Shown in pieces: positions 25,856 to 34,130 of a DNA stretch of 64,000 nucleotides (position 1 is the first letter of the stretch; each line of letters opens with the position of its first letter). Under the pieces are notes generated by a model. It did no database searches and was not told the origin of the DNA. It saw only the letters and a list, made by a program, of their open reading frames with translations. The stretch is from an uncultured Sphingomonas sp. (lineage in GTDB: Bacteria; Pseudomonadota; Alphaproteobacteria; Sphingomonadales; Sphingomonadaceae): positions 1 to 64,000 of the forward strand of contig CAMLSA010000005.1 of the NCBI GenBank assembly GCA_946482655.1, written 5' to 3'. Both the position numbers and the translations under genes were made by a program.

Positions 25856-26905
25856 GTGCCGACCGATACCGACGATCATGATCTCGACCTCACGCGCGAC
25901 GAGCTCGGCCGCTTGGAGCCGTGGCTGAGTGATCGCCTTGGCGCTTCGGTCCGGATCGCGTCGGCGCGTCTGATATCGGGCGGGCGGTCCAACCTTACCT
26001 ATGCGCTGACCACGAGTGCCGGCAATTTCGCGCTGCGGCGCCCGCCGCGCGGGGATGTGGCGGCTACCGCTCATGACGTGGCGCGCGAACATCTGATCAT
26101 GTCGGCGTTGAATTCGTCCGATGTCCCGGTCCCCGCGATGATCGGCCTGGGCGATGACCCGGCCCTTATCGGGGCATCCTTCTATGTGGCGGAGTTCGTG
26201 GCCGGAACGGTCGTGCGTAGCGCGCCGGACGCGGCACGGTTGCCGCTCACGCTCCGCGGCGCGGTTCGCGATCATCTGGTCGACACGCTTGCCGCGATAC
26301 ACAGGGTCGATCTCCATGCGACCGGCCTGGCGAGCTTGGCACGCAAGGGCAATTACCTGGAGCGGCAGTTGCGCCGCTGGCGCAAGCAGCACGATCTAGT
26401 CGCAAGACCTTTCGGATCGATCGAGGATGTGCATCGCCTGCTGGAGGCGGACGTACCCGACGGTGGCGCGCCGGCGCTGGTCCACGGCGACTACCGGCTG
26501 GACAACGTCCTGCTAGACAATACGGGTGGGGTCGCCGCGGTGCTTGACTGGGAGCTGGCGACGATCGGCGATCCCATCGCGGACGTGGCGGGATTGTATG
26601 TAACCTGGTCGGGCCCGGCCGCCGACGTGCTCAACGCGGCGGGCGGCCCCACCACGGCAGCCGGCTTCGGCAGCGCGGACGAGGTGTTGGTGCGCTATGA
26701 GGCGGTCCAGCAAAGGCGCCTCGAGCATTTCGAATATTATGTGGCATTCGCCTATTGGCGACTAGCCTGCATTTTGGAAGGTGTCATCGATCGCTATGAT
26801 CGGGGTTTGGTCGCCGGCGATCGAAGTAGCATCGAGGGCTATCCGGAGTTCATCGGGACGTTTTCCGCGCTCGCTGCCCGGTGGTTGGGAAAGCGGAGCC
26901 TATGA
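25856..26905 (+). CDS. ACAD10/11-type aminoglycoside-phosphotransferase-like kinase
   Basis: A 349-residue kinase-fold protein, start chosen at the GTG 25856 because GGAAGGA sits 5 nt before it; the frame is open further upstream within the ACAD gene. It has the phosphotransferase catalytic loop HGDYRLDNVLLD (His210, Asp212, Asn217) and metal-binding LDWELATIGDPIAD (Asp231, Glu233), almost as in the ACAD11 kinase domain. Known relatives such as LvaA of levulinate catabolism phosphorylate the 4-hydroxyl of a 4-hydroxyacyl-CoA, so that an ACAD-type partner can eliminate phosphate. The ACAD11-like dehydrogenase at 20059 in the same operon is the natural partner. Confidence 0.85.
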   Translation: MPTDTDDHDLDLTRDELGRLEPWLSDRLGASVRIASARLISGGRSNLTYALTTSAGNFALRRPPRGDVAATAHDVAREHLIMSALNSSDVPVPAMIGLGDDPALIGASFYVAEFVAGTVVRSAPDAARLPLTLRGAVRDHLVDTLAAIHRVDLHATGLASLARKGNYLERQLRRWRKQHDLVARPFGSIEDVHRLLEADVPDGGAPALVHGDYRLDNVLLDNTGGVAAVLDWELATIGDPIADVAGLYVTWSGPAADVLNAAGGPTTAAGFGSADEVLVRYEAVQQRRLEHFEYYVAFAYWRLACILEGVIDRYDRGLVAGDRSSIEGYPEFIGTFSALAARWLGKRSL

Positions 26906-27660
26906 GCCACAGGTTCGAGGGCCGCGCCGCCATCGTCACCGGCGGATCGAAGGGCATCGGGCTCGCGACGGCGCGGCGTCTGGCACGCGGCGGCGCCCAT
27001 GTGATGATCATGTCGCGCCGGCCGGAAAACCTGCGGACTGCCGTTGCGTCGATGCCGGATCTGGATGTCGCCTGGATCGCCGGCAACGCTGGCGATCCCG
27101 CCGACATCGCCAAATGCATCGCGGCGTGTGTCGACAGGTTCGGTGCCGTCGACATCCTGGTCAATAACGCCGCGACCAACCCCTATTTCGGGGACATCGC
27201 CAGCCTGGATCTCGATCGAGCGCTCAAGACGGTCTCGGTGAACCTGGTCGCTCCGCTGCTGTGGGCTCAGCAGGTCGCGAACGCGGGCATGCGCGAGCGT
27301 TCGGGAACGATCGTCAACATCTCCTCGATCGGTGGCATGTCGGTGGAGCCCGCCATTGGCTGGTACAATACGACCAAGGCCGCGCTCATTCATCTGACGC
27401 GACAGCTCGCGTTCGAGTTCGCCCCGCGGATACGGGTCAACGCCGTCGCCCCCGGCCTTATCCGGACCGAGCTGGCCCGGGCGCTCTGGGAGAAGGACGG
27501 CGATGCCTGGGCGGAGAAGCTTCCGCTCGGCCGGCTTGGAGAGCCGGAGGACGTCGCTAACGCTGTGGCCTTCCTCGTCAGCGACGAGGCGGGCTGGATG
27601 ACTGGACAGACGCTGGTCGTCGATGGCGGCGCGCTGACACTGCCGCCCGTCTCACTCTGA
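26902..27660 (+). CDS. Short-chain dehydrogenase/reductase (SDR), last gene of the operon
   Basis: A 252-residue SDR from the ATG at 26902, overlapping the kinase stop (ATGA). Cofactor motif TGGSKGIG is at residues 13-20, the Arg-Arg after beta-2 (SRRPEN) hints at NADP, and the NNAA variant of NNAG, INISSIGGM and YNTTK follow. The C-terminal GWMTGQTLVVDGG is standard. It would oxidise a hydroxyacyl-CoA or ring alcohol. Its 3' end overlaps that of the convergent TetR gene by 9 bp. Confidence 0.87.
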   Translation: MSHRFEGRAAIVTGGSKGIGLATARRLARGGAHVMIMSRRPENLRTAVASMPDLDVAWIAGNAGDPADIAKCIAACVDRFGAVDILVNNAATNPYFGDIASLDLDRALKTVSVNLVAPLLWAQQVANAGMRERSGTIVNISSIGGMSVEPAIGWYNTTKAALIHLTRQLAFEFAPRIRVNAVAPGLIRTELARALWEKDGDAWAEKLPLGRLGEPEDVANAVAFLVSDEAGWMTGQTLVVDGGALTLPPVSL

Positions 27661-28299
27661 CTGACGCGCGGGCTCCGCTGCCACGATGGACTCTTTGGAG
27701 GCGTCGGCGTCAAAGCCGCGGAGCGCCGCCACGCTGAGCTCGGCGAACTGACGGGCGATATCCTCGGCGTTCGCGCCGGCCCCGGGGCGGTACCAGCGAA
27801 CGACATGGTTCGCCCCACCCATCAGCCACAAGACGGCCAATTTGGCGTTGATGCCTGTCGGCACTTCCTTGCGGCGCTGCGCCTCCTCGACAAGCGCCTG
27901 AAGTGAGCGGTCATATTCCGTCAGCTTCTCGCGGATCGGCGCCTGCCGTTCGGGATGGAGCATGCGGAAGTCGGCCTGGAAGACCAATGCCTCGGCGCCG
28001 TAATTGATGTTGAAGAGGACGTGCGTGTAGATGATCGCGCGCACCATCTTAAGCGCGGAGTCTTCAGGCGGGATGTTGTCGAGCAGGTCGACCAGCCGCT
28101 TATGGGAGCGAAGGATAATCGCTTCCAGAAGATCTTCCTTAGACGCCATGTAGTGGTAGAGCGAGGGCTTCTTCAGACCTGCCGCGACCGCGATATCATT
28201 TACGGTCGCCCGTTCGTAACCGAGAGTAGCGAAAACCCGAAGAGCTGAGTCCAGAACGTTGCCCTCCCGTTCGGAGTTCGAGAACTTGCTTGAAGCCAT
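27652..28299 (-). CDS. TetR family transcriptional regulator (proposed regulator of the 15-36 kb genes)
   Basis: A 215-residue regulator taking the ATG at 28299 (MASSKFSNSEREGNVLDSAL); an in-frame ATG at 28329 would add 10 residues. The helix-turn-helix is ALRVFATLGYERATVNDIAV followed by AAGLKKPSLYHYMASKEDLL at about residues 19-58. The C-terminal domain resembles the KstR/FadR-like TetR class, which often binds CoA thioesters, but that is a family-level guess. A dyad ACCGTCCAGACGGC lies about 110 bp upstream of the start, and related sites precede several catabolic genes. This makes it the most likely master repressor of the cluster, released by a pathway CoA ester. Confidence 0.85.
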   Translation of the reverse strand: MASSKFSNSEREGNVLDSALRVFATLGYERATVNDIAVAAGLKKPSLYHYMASKEDLLEAIILRSHKRLVDLLDNIPPEDSALKMVRAIIYTHVLFNINYGAEALVFQADFRMLHPERQAPIREKLTEYDRSLQALVEEAQRRKEVPTGINAKLAVLWLMGGANHVVRWYRPGAGANAEDIARQFAELSVAALRGFDADASKESIVAAEPARQSE

Positions 28300-28386
28300 T
28301 CCACACCCTGTCTGTTTCTGGTACGGCATCTACGCGAGCGAATGGCGAGTGGCCATGGCATGCGATCGATCCTGCAGTTCCTCTAG

Positions 28387-28399
28387 GCTGTAGTACAGC
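28387..28399. repeat. Palindrome GCTGTA-G-TACAGC upstream of the TetR gene
   Basis: GCTGTAGTACAGC is a perfect inverted repeat with a 1-bp centre, 9 bp from the operator-like dyad at 28408 and about 90 bp upstream of the TetR start. It may be a second binding site or a coincidence. Confidence 0.4.
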
Positions 28400-28407
28400 G
28401 GTAATCT

Positions 28408-28421
28408 ACCGTCCAGACGGC
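28408..28421. promoter_or_regulatory. Operator-like dyad upstream of the TetR gene
   Basis: ACCGTCCAGACGGC contains the perfect dyad CCGTC-CA-GACGG, matching the layout of the other sites (for example CCGAC-CA-GTCGG at 22755). The position suits autoregulation of the TetR gene at 27652-28299. Confidence 0.5.
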
Positions 28422-28529
28422 GCCGGGCGCAGCGGCCGAAATGGTGCTTCGGAACCCGCGCGGATCTTCAGCGCCGCCGCTGTAGAGGGACATCGATTGG
28501 CAGCATCGACCGCAAGCTCGACCCATCCG

Positions 28530-29807
28530 TCAGGCTGCCGCTCGAACCTGTTCCACGGAGAGGCCGTTCTTGACGAACACGCCACCCTTCATGACGGCCA
28601 GGATGTTCGCCTCGGGATCCGTAAATCCCTTGAATCCATCCCTCAACGGATCGAAATCGAGCACGAGTAGATCGGCGAGCCTGCCCGGGGCGATCGCGCC
28701 CGTTTCCCCGTTGAAGAAACGGGCGCCGTTCGACGTGACTATCTCGATCAGTGCCTCCGGGTCGAAGTTCAACTCGTCGATGAACATGTTCATCTCGCTG
28801 CCCCAGAAGTCTGGCAGGAATCCGTGGACCGGCCCGTAATCATCGCCGATGAGCATCTTGACCCCGGCCTTTTGCGCTCGCTGAAGGATGTGCGCCATCG
28901 TCGTGATGTAGGCCTCGTCCTTGGGATAATATGTCAGCAGGGTCAGCAGAGGCCTCGTCTTGTCCCATCGGATCGCCATCATCGTCAAACCGATGGTCGG
29001 GCAATAATAGGTGCCGTGCTTGACCATCGCGTCGATGCATTCATCGTCCAGGTGATCCGCATGGTCGATGAGGTCGACGCCAGCCCTGACGCACTCCAGG
29101 ATCTGATCCTTGTAGTTCACATGGGCACGGATCAGCGCGCCACGTTCGTGGGCGGCGTCCACACAAGCCTGCAATTCCTCCTTGCTCAGATTGCGCATGC
29201 CGCTGGTGTCGGGGAAGCCGTGCCCCCCCGACGGCATGATCTTCATCATCCGCACTCCACGATGCGCCTGCATCCGGATGTAGCGGCGGAACTCGTCAGG
29301 ACCGGTGCACTGGCCCTGCTCCAGCCCCATGTTCCTTACCCCGATCCACCAGGGCGCCGCGTAGGCGTGGGCGCCGGTGGCGATGATGTGTGGGCTGGCG
29401 GGCAGGATGCGCGGGCCTTCGCAAACGCCCTCCGCCATCGCCATGTCCAGGCAGACATCAATATCATAGGCGCATGCGGAGCCGACCGCGGAGGTAAAGC
29501 CCGCATGGAGAGCGATTTTCATGTTCTTGATCGCATAGGCCATCGCGAGCCCCGGGGGTGCTTCTGAGCCTTGGTTGAACCATGGCATCGTGGTGATCCG
29601 GTCATACTCGGCATGGAAATGGCCGATGCACATCCCGGGCATCACCGTCTTTCCCTTCAGATCGATGACCGTGTCGTTCGTGCCGATCTCGTCTCGCTCC
29701 TGGATCACGGCCGCTATGCGGTCGCCTTCGATCACGATGGTCGCGTTTTGCCTGCGTCCGCCAAGGCCATCGATCACGTTGGCGTGCGTCATCAGTGTGC
29801 GCTTCAC
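28530..29807 (-). CDS. Metal-dependent amidohydrolase
   Basis: A 425-residue amidohydrolase-superfamily enzyme. I chose the GTG at 29807 because AGGAGA sits 6 nt upstream. Metal ligands: H-F-H at residues 63 and 65 (MPGMCIGHFHAEYD), the candidate bridging Lys in MMKIMPSGG, His in LIRAHVNY, His in DLIDHADH and Asp in LIGDDYGP. This is the imidazolonepropionase/prolidase-like branch, which hydrolyses amide, lactam or sometimes lactone bonds. The C-terminal GAIAPGRLADLLVLDFDPL is typical. Its upstream region contains an 18-bp operator shared in inverted orientation with the divergent TonB receptor, so the two are probably co-regulated. Confidence 0.87.
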   Translation of the reverse strand: MKRTLMTHANVIDGLGGRRQNATIVIEGDRIAAVIQERDEIGTNDTVIDLKGKTVMPGMCIGHFHAEYDRITTMPWFNQGSEAPPGLAMAYAIKNMKIALHAGFTSAVGSACAYDIDVCLDMAMAEGVCEGPRILPASPHIIATGAHAYAAPWWIGVRNMGLEQGQCTGPDEFRRYIRMQAHRGVRMMKIMPSGGHGFPDTSGMRNLSKEELQACVDAAHERGALIRAHVNYKDQILECVRAGVDLIDHADHLDDECIDAMVKHGTYYCPTIGLTMMAIRWDKTRPLLTLLTYYPKDEAYITTMAHILQRAQKAGVKMLIGDDYGPVHGFLPDFWGSEMNMFIDELNFDPEALIEIVTSNGARFFNGETGAIAPGRLADLLVLDFDPLRDGFKGFTDPEANILAVMKGGVFVKNGLSVEQVRAAA

Positions 29808-29901
29808 AACCCATCTCCTAACGGTGGCCCCGCTGCCGTGCCGAAGGGGGCCTAGAGGTCCTGCTCGCTCCCTGATCCGCAAGAGGATTGGCCTCTTCGA
29901 G

Positions 29902-29919
29902 CGAACGTCCGGTTGGTCG
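29902..29919. promoter_or_regulatory. Operator copy on the amidohydrolase side
   Basis: CGAACGTCCGGTTGGTCG, the exact reverse complement of 30155-30172. It lies 95 bp upstream of the amidohydrolase start at 29807. Confidence 0.65.
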
Positions 29920-30154
29920 GCAACATTTCATCCCGCGTGATTCCTGTCAAGCGATCGGTGACCTATGCCGGGGCGACCTGCCGTGTCGAGCCGGAGTCGC
30001 GGGCGAGTGAAAGAACAGCACGAGGTGGTGCTGGCCGTCGTCATGGCGCGTCACCATGCCGCTTGTCAGATCATAGCAGACATGTCGCCGGCCATCGTCG
30101 GCCGAGTTTGGCGATTGAGCGCTTGACAAGGCCCCGACCCTCATGGAAGGTTGT

Positions 30155-30172
30155 CGACCAACCGGACGTTCG
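30155..30172. promoter_or_regulatory. Operator copy on the TonB-receptor side
   Basis: CGACCAACCGGACGTTCG, 140 bp upstream of the receptor start at 30312. Its ACCGGACGTTCG core is also found at the operator before the operon at 15687. Confidence 0.65.
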
Positions 30173-30311
30173 GTAAGACGCGGGCGCCGCTTGCATTGGG
30201 AGACGCGTGCGAACGCGCCGACACGTGATCGATGGGTTGGGCGAGCGAAAGCCGGGAAATCGATGCTCGACGGCCCATTTGAAACCGCAAGTTACAGGGA
30301 GGGGATAACTC

Positions 30312-32516
30312 ATGAGCTCTGCAGCAACTCGTCTTGTTCGGAGTACAGCGTTTGCCGCTTTGGTTCTCGCCTCACCGGCTTATGCGCAGGTGGCGGCCGA
30401 AAGCTCCGCTTCCAGCAATCAGCTGGACGAAATCGTCGTCACAGCGCAGAAGCGGTCGGAAAATCTCCAGTTGGTGCCGGTCTCGGTCTCGGCATTCACC
30501 GGTGCCTCGCTCGAGGCGCGCGGCGTCACTTCGGTGCTCGATATTGCCGGTCTCACCCCCAGCCTTTCCCTTCCGGTGAACAACGGCGTCGTGCTTCCCT
30601 TTCTTCGCGGCATCGGCAATTCGGCCAATGCCCCTGGAAACGAAGGCAGCGTCGCCGTCTATGTCGACGGGGTTTACTTCACGCGCCTCTCCTCGGGCTT
30701 CTTCTCGCTGAACAATATCGAACGGGTCGAGGTGCTTAAGGGCCCGCAAGGCACCTTGTTCGGCCGCAATTCCAGCGGCGGCGTCATTCAGATCATCACC
30801 TCGGATCCTTCGCATGATTTCCACGCCAAGGGTCGTTTCGGCTACGGCAATTATGATACGCTTCAGGGTGACTTCTACGCCACGACGGGCCTCGGCGAGA
30901 GTGCGGCGATGGACATCTCGGTGGCGGGGCGCAAGCAGGGCGACGGCTACGGCACAAACCTCTCGACCGGCAATCGCACCGCCTATCACGACGATCTCAC
31001 CGTTCGCAGCAAGCTGCTGATCGAGCCGGGCGAGGACACCAGGCTGACGCTCAGCGGATTCTACGCCTACTCGAAATCCAACGGTCAGGGGAGCTTCGTG
31101 CCGGGCACGTCGCAGGGTTTCCAATCTCCGCCCTTCGTCATGGCGACGCCGACATCCTTTTATGACCAGAACATGGATTTCGATGCCTTCTCGCGCCAGA
31201 AGTCCTGGGGCGGCTCGCTCAAGATCGAGCAGGGGCTTGGCTTCGCCGACTTCACGAGCATAACGGCCTATATGCGCGAGAAGGAGCTCCAGCGCTTCGA
31301 CATCGACTATGGGCCGCGGCCGGACGTTTTCGCCGAGTTCCCGGTGGATGTGAAGCAGTTCACGCAGGAATTCCAGCTGACCAATGCGGCTGGAAGCGAT
31401 CTCCAGTGGATCCTGGGACTTTTCTACTACAACACGCGAACGGCGGTCGTTTCGCTGACCTTCGAGGGCAACCAGTTCTTCCCGGGCGACGTGCTGAACG
31501 ACAATGTGGTCAACCGGCTCGATCTCGTCGGCCGCCAGCACGCCAAATCCTACGCGGGATATGCCCAGGCGACGTACGAGATATTGCCCCGGCTGAAGCT
31601 CACCGGCGGCCTGCGCTATACCAAGGACAAGGTGAGCGGCGCCGGATCGACGACGATTACCCTGGCTAATGTCGTAGCTGTCGACGCGGCTTCGCCGCCG
31701 GGCCGGTTCAGCACGGAGAAAGTGACGTTCCGCCTAGCCGCCGACTATGAAGTCGCCGACGATGTGCTTGCCTATGGGTCGTTCAGTCGCGGCTATAAGT
31801 CGGGGGTGTTCAACCTCCTCGGCTTCGATCCCAACGCCGCGAAGCCCGAGGTGGTCGATGCGTATGAAGTAGGTCTGAAGAGCGAGTTTTTCGATCGCCG
31901 TCTGCGCCTCAACCTGGCCGGCTTCTGGTACGATGTGAGCAATCCGCAGGTGCAGCTACTGGTGAACAACGCAACGAAGCTGTCCAATGCCCAGTCTTCG
32001 CGGGTCAAGGGCTTCGAACTCGAGGGTTCGGTGCGCGCGGCGCCAGGGCTGACGATCGACTTCGGCGCTGTCGTGCTCGATTCCGAGTATCGCAAGTATC
32101 TTGGTGCTCCGAACGCCTTGGTGAATCCGCTCCCGCCGTTCGGCTCCATCAACCCGTTCGGTAGCATCGACGCATCCGGCAACCGTACGCCGCTCGGCGC
32201 GAAGTTCACGGCGCATCTGGGGGCCCAATACGGCTTCGAGACATCGATCGGGCGCTGGAACTTGGCGGCAGATTATAATTACACCACCAAATATTTCTTC
32301 GAGCCTGACAATTTCCTGCGCCAGGGCGCCTATCATACGATCAATGCTCAGATAACCTACCGGCCGAACGACACGCTCAGCCTGTCGGTCTGGGGCAAGA
32401 ACCTCGCCGACGAGAAGATCATCTCCTTTGCCGCATCGCAGGCCGGTGCGGCTGGCTATCCGTTCGTGGCGGGGTCGCCGCTCACCTGGGGCGTGACGGC
32501 CGGTTTCAACTTCTAG
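30312..32516 (+). CDS. TonB-dependent outer-membrane receptor (second of three)
   Basis: A 734-residue receptor. Signal peptide is about residues 1-25 (SPAYAQ), followed by the TonB-box-like LDEIVVTAQKRSENLQ. The plug has LRGIGNSANAPG and VEVLKGPQGTLFGRNSSGGV. The barrel ends TWGVTAGFNF with the usual C-terminal Phe. An operator of the TetR family lies 140 bp upstream, placing the receptor in the same proposed regulon as the amidohydrolase and the 15.7 kb operon. It probably imports the substrate or a relative of it. Confidence 0.93.
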   Translation: MSSAATRLVRSTAFAALVLASPAYAQVAAESSASSNQLDEIVVTAQKRSENLQLVPVSVSAFTGASLEARGVTSVLDIAGLTPSLSLPVNNGVVLPFLRGIGNSANAPGNEGSVAVYVDGVYFTRLSSGFFSLNNIERVEVLKGPQGTLFGRNSSGGVIQIITSDPSHDFHAKGRFGYGNYDTLQGDFYATTGLGESAAMDISVAGRKQGDGYGTNLSTGNRTAYHDDLTVRSKLLIEPGEDTRLTLSGFYAYSKSNGQGSFVPGTSQGFQSPPFVMATPTSFYDQNMDFDAFSRQKSWGGSLKIEQGLGFADFTSITAYMREKELQRFDIDYGPRPDVFAEFPVDVKQFTQEFQLTNAAGSDLQWILGLFYYNTRTAVVSLTFEGNQFFPGDVLNDNVVNRLDLVGRQHAKSYAGYAQATYEILPRLKLTGGLRYTKDKVSGAGSTTITLANVVAVDAASPPGRFSTEKVTFRLAADYEVADDVLAYGSFSRGYKSGVFNLLGFDPNAAKPEVVDAYEVGLKSEFFDRRLRLNLAGFWYDVSNPQVQLLVNNATKLSNAQSSRVKGFELEGSVRAAPGLTIDFGAVVLDSEYRKYLGAPNALVNPLPPFGSINPFGSIDASGNRTPLGAKFTAHLGAQYGFETSIGRWNLAADYNYTTKYFFEPDNFLRQGAYHTINAQITYRPNDTLSLSVWGKNLADEKIISFAASQAGAAGYPFVAGSPLTWGVTAGFNF

Positions 32517-32553
32517 ACCGCCGGAGCCGGAAAGCCGGGAAATGCCGAAGAAG

Positions 32554-32626
32554 AGGCGAAAGTCGGAATGGCGCCCCGCGCCGCCCCAGGGGATCGGGCG
32601 ATCCCGCGCAGTTCCGGCTTTCGCCT
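32554..32626. repeat. Long nested inverted repeat between TonB receptor and P450
   Basis: AGGCGAAAGTCGGAA (32554-32568) pairs with TTCCGGCTTTCGCCT (32612-32626), with one G-T-type mismatch in 15. A second stem GGGATC-GGGC-GATCCC lies inside the loop (near 32599-32614). It could be a terminator-type or RNA-processing structure separating the two genes; there is no T-run. Confidence 0.6.
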
Positions 32627-32711
32627 TGCGGCCGTATACGGGCGAGGCTGGCCCGATGCCGCGACGCGATTTGGGCAGGCAAAGAAATCCCGGCCCTGAG
32701 GAGATACAGCG

Positions 32712-33992
32712 ATGAATGCCTCGACCATCTCGACATCCGAGCCGATCAGCTTCGGCTGCCCTGCCTATCAGAAGGACGACCGCTTCCGCGCCTATGACGT
32801 GCTGCGGGAGCAGGCGCCGGTCTATCAGGACCCCGTGACGGGAAACTACATACTGACCCGTTATGCCGACCTCCGTTCAGTGCTGATCAACCACAAGATT
32901 TTTTCCAACGACTGTGGGATGATCAGCCGTCGCGAGTCTCCGGTGCGCCAGATCGTCGACCAGATATACTTGGCCAAGGGGCCGCTCCCCGGCCGCAATC
33001 TGCAGACCTATGATCCGCCCGAGCACAGGGTCCATCGCGCGCCCGTCGATCGTGCGTTCGATCATTGGAACGTCATGTCGCTGCGTGACCATATTCTGGA
33101 ACAGGCCAATCTCTTCATCGATCCTCTGGCCGATGCCGGTACGATGGAATTCGTCGGCGACTTCGCCATCAGGTTTCCGCTACGCGTGTTCTCCGATCAG
33201 CTCGGGATTGCGCATGAGGACGCCGGAAAGCTAAAATTGTGGGCCGACACCGCGATCGAGGAGATCGACCCAAGTCTTTCGCCCGAGCGTGAGATCGAGA
33301 TCGCCCATGTTCTTGCCGGCATGTACGAATATTTTCAGCACGCTCTGGCCGAAGCCCGGGCGAAACCCGACGACCGGTTGATCAGCAAGCTCGTGCAGAT
33401 GAACGGGCCGGACGGGCAACCGCTCGCTCTGGCGGAGCTGCTCGAGATTCTTCGCGCGCTCGTTGTCGCGGCTGGCGATACGACGACCTATGCGCTGGCA
33501 GGCGGCATGAGGCTGCTCGTCGAAGCGCCCGAGCTGGTCGATATCATCCGCAACGACGAGAACAAGCTGAACGCTTTCGTCGAAGAGGCCTTGCGCATCA
33601 CTTCGCCCGTACAGACACTGTTTCGTCGCGCGCGGCAGGATGCGATCGTTGCCGGGATCAAGATTCCCAAGGGCGCCCTCATCGAGGCACGCTACGGAGC
33701 CGCCAATCTGGACCCCGCCGTCTTCGAATGTCCGATGAAGGTCGATCTGGAACGGGATAATGGCCGTAGCCACATCGCGTTCGGCGCGGGCGTGCACAGC
33801 TGTCTCGGCATGTTGTTGGCGCGAACCGAGATGCAGATCGGCTTCAAGGCCCTGGTCGATCGCCTCGACAACTTCCGGGCGGCGCGCGGTGAAGACAGCT
33901 TCATATTGTCGCCTTCCTACATCGCGAACGGCCCGATAGAAGCTTATATCGACTTCGAGAAACGCTCGGGCCGACCGATGCTCGGTGGTTGA
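32712..33992 (+). CDS. Cytochrome P450
   Basis: A 426-residue soluble bacterial P450. I-helix motif AAGDTTT (oxygen activation), ExxR in EEALR, and the heme-binding loop FGAGVHSCLG at residues 357-366 with Cys364 as the heme ligand. Class I enzymes of this kind hydroxylate an unactivated carbon with electrons from a ferredoxin and reductase; neither redox partner gene is seen in the window, so they must be supplied from elsewhere. It starts a plus-strand group with a CoA ligase, a Rieske oxygenase, a VOC protein and an FAD oxidase. An early hydroxylation of a hydrophobic substrate is likely. Confidence 0.92.
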   Translation: MNASTISTSEPISFGCPAYQKDDRFRAYDVLREQAPVYQDPVTGNYILTRYADLRSVLINHKIFSNDCGMISRRESPVRQIVDQIYLAKGPLPGRNLQTYDPPEHRVHRAPVDRAFDHWNVMSLRDHILEQANLFIDPLADAGTMEFVGDFAIRFPLRVFSDQLGIAHEDAGKLKLWADTAIEEIDPSLSPEREIEIAHVLAGMYEYFQHALAEARAKPDDRLISKLVQMNGPDGQPLALAELLEILRALVVAAGDTTTYALAGGMRLLVEAPELVDIIRNDENKLNAFVEEALRITSPVQTLFRRARQDAIVAGIKIPKGALIEARYGAANLDPAVFECPMKVDLERDNGRSHIAFGAGVHSCLGMLLARTEMQIGFKALVDRLDNFRAARGEDSFILSPSYIANGPIEAYIDFEKRSGRPMLGG

Positions 33993-34130
33993 GGATTACG
34001 ATCGGCGGATTGCCGGATCATCGGGTCCTCAGGTGATGAGCGCAGGCCTGCGGACGGTCCATGGCGGTGGTGGCTCGGAGACATGCCACCCGCCTCCCGT
34101 CCGCGCGCGAGGCTGTGGGAGCATTTGATC

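Larger units (their letters stand above)
29808..30311. promoter_or_regulatory. Divergent control region between amidohydrolase and TonB receptor
   Basis: A 504-bp region with no supported gene. It carries the two inverted 18-bp operator copies at 29902-29919 and 30155-30172, about 235 bp apart. A small hairpin, AAGAGG-N5-CCTCTT, is at 29881-29897 beside the first copy. Confidence 0.5.

Noticed and set aside
28320..28430. Possible small gene between the TetR regulator and the amidohydrolase
   Set aside because: Open frames there have no ribosome site or recognisable product; dyads and the TetR promoter explain the segment better.
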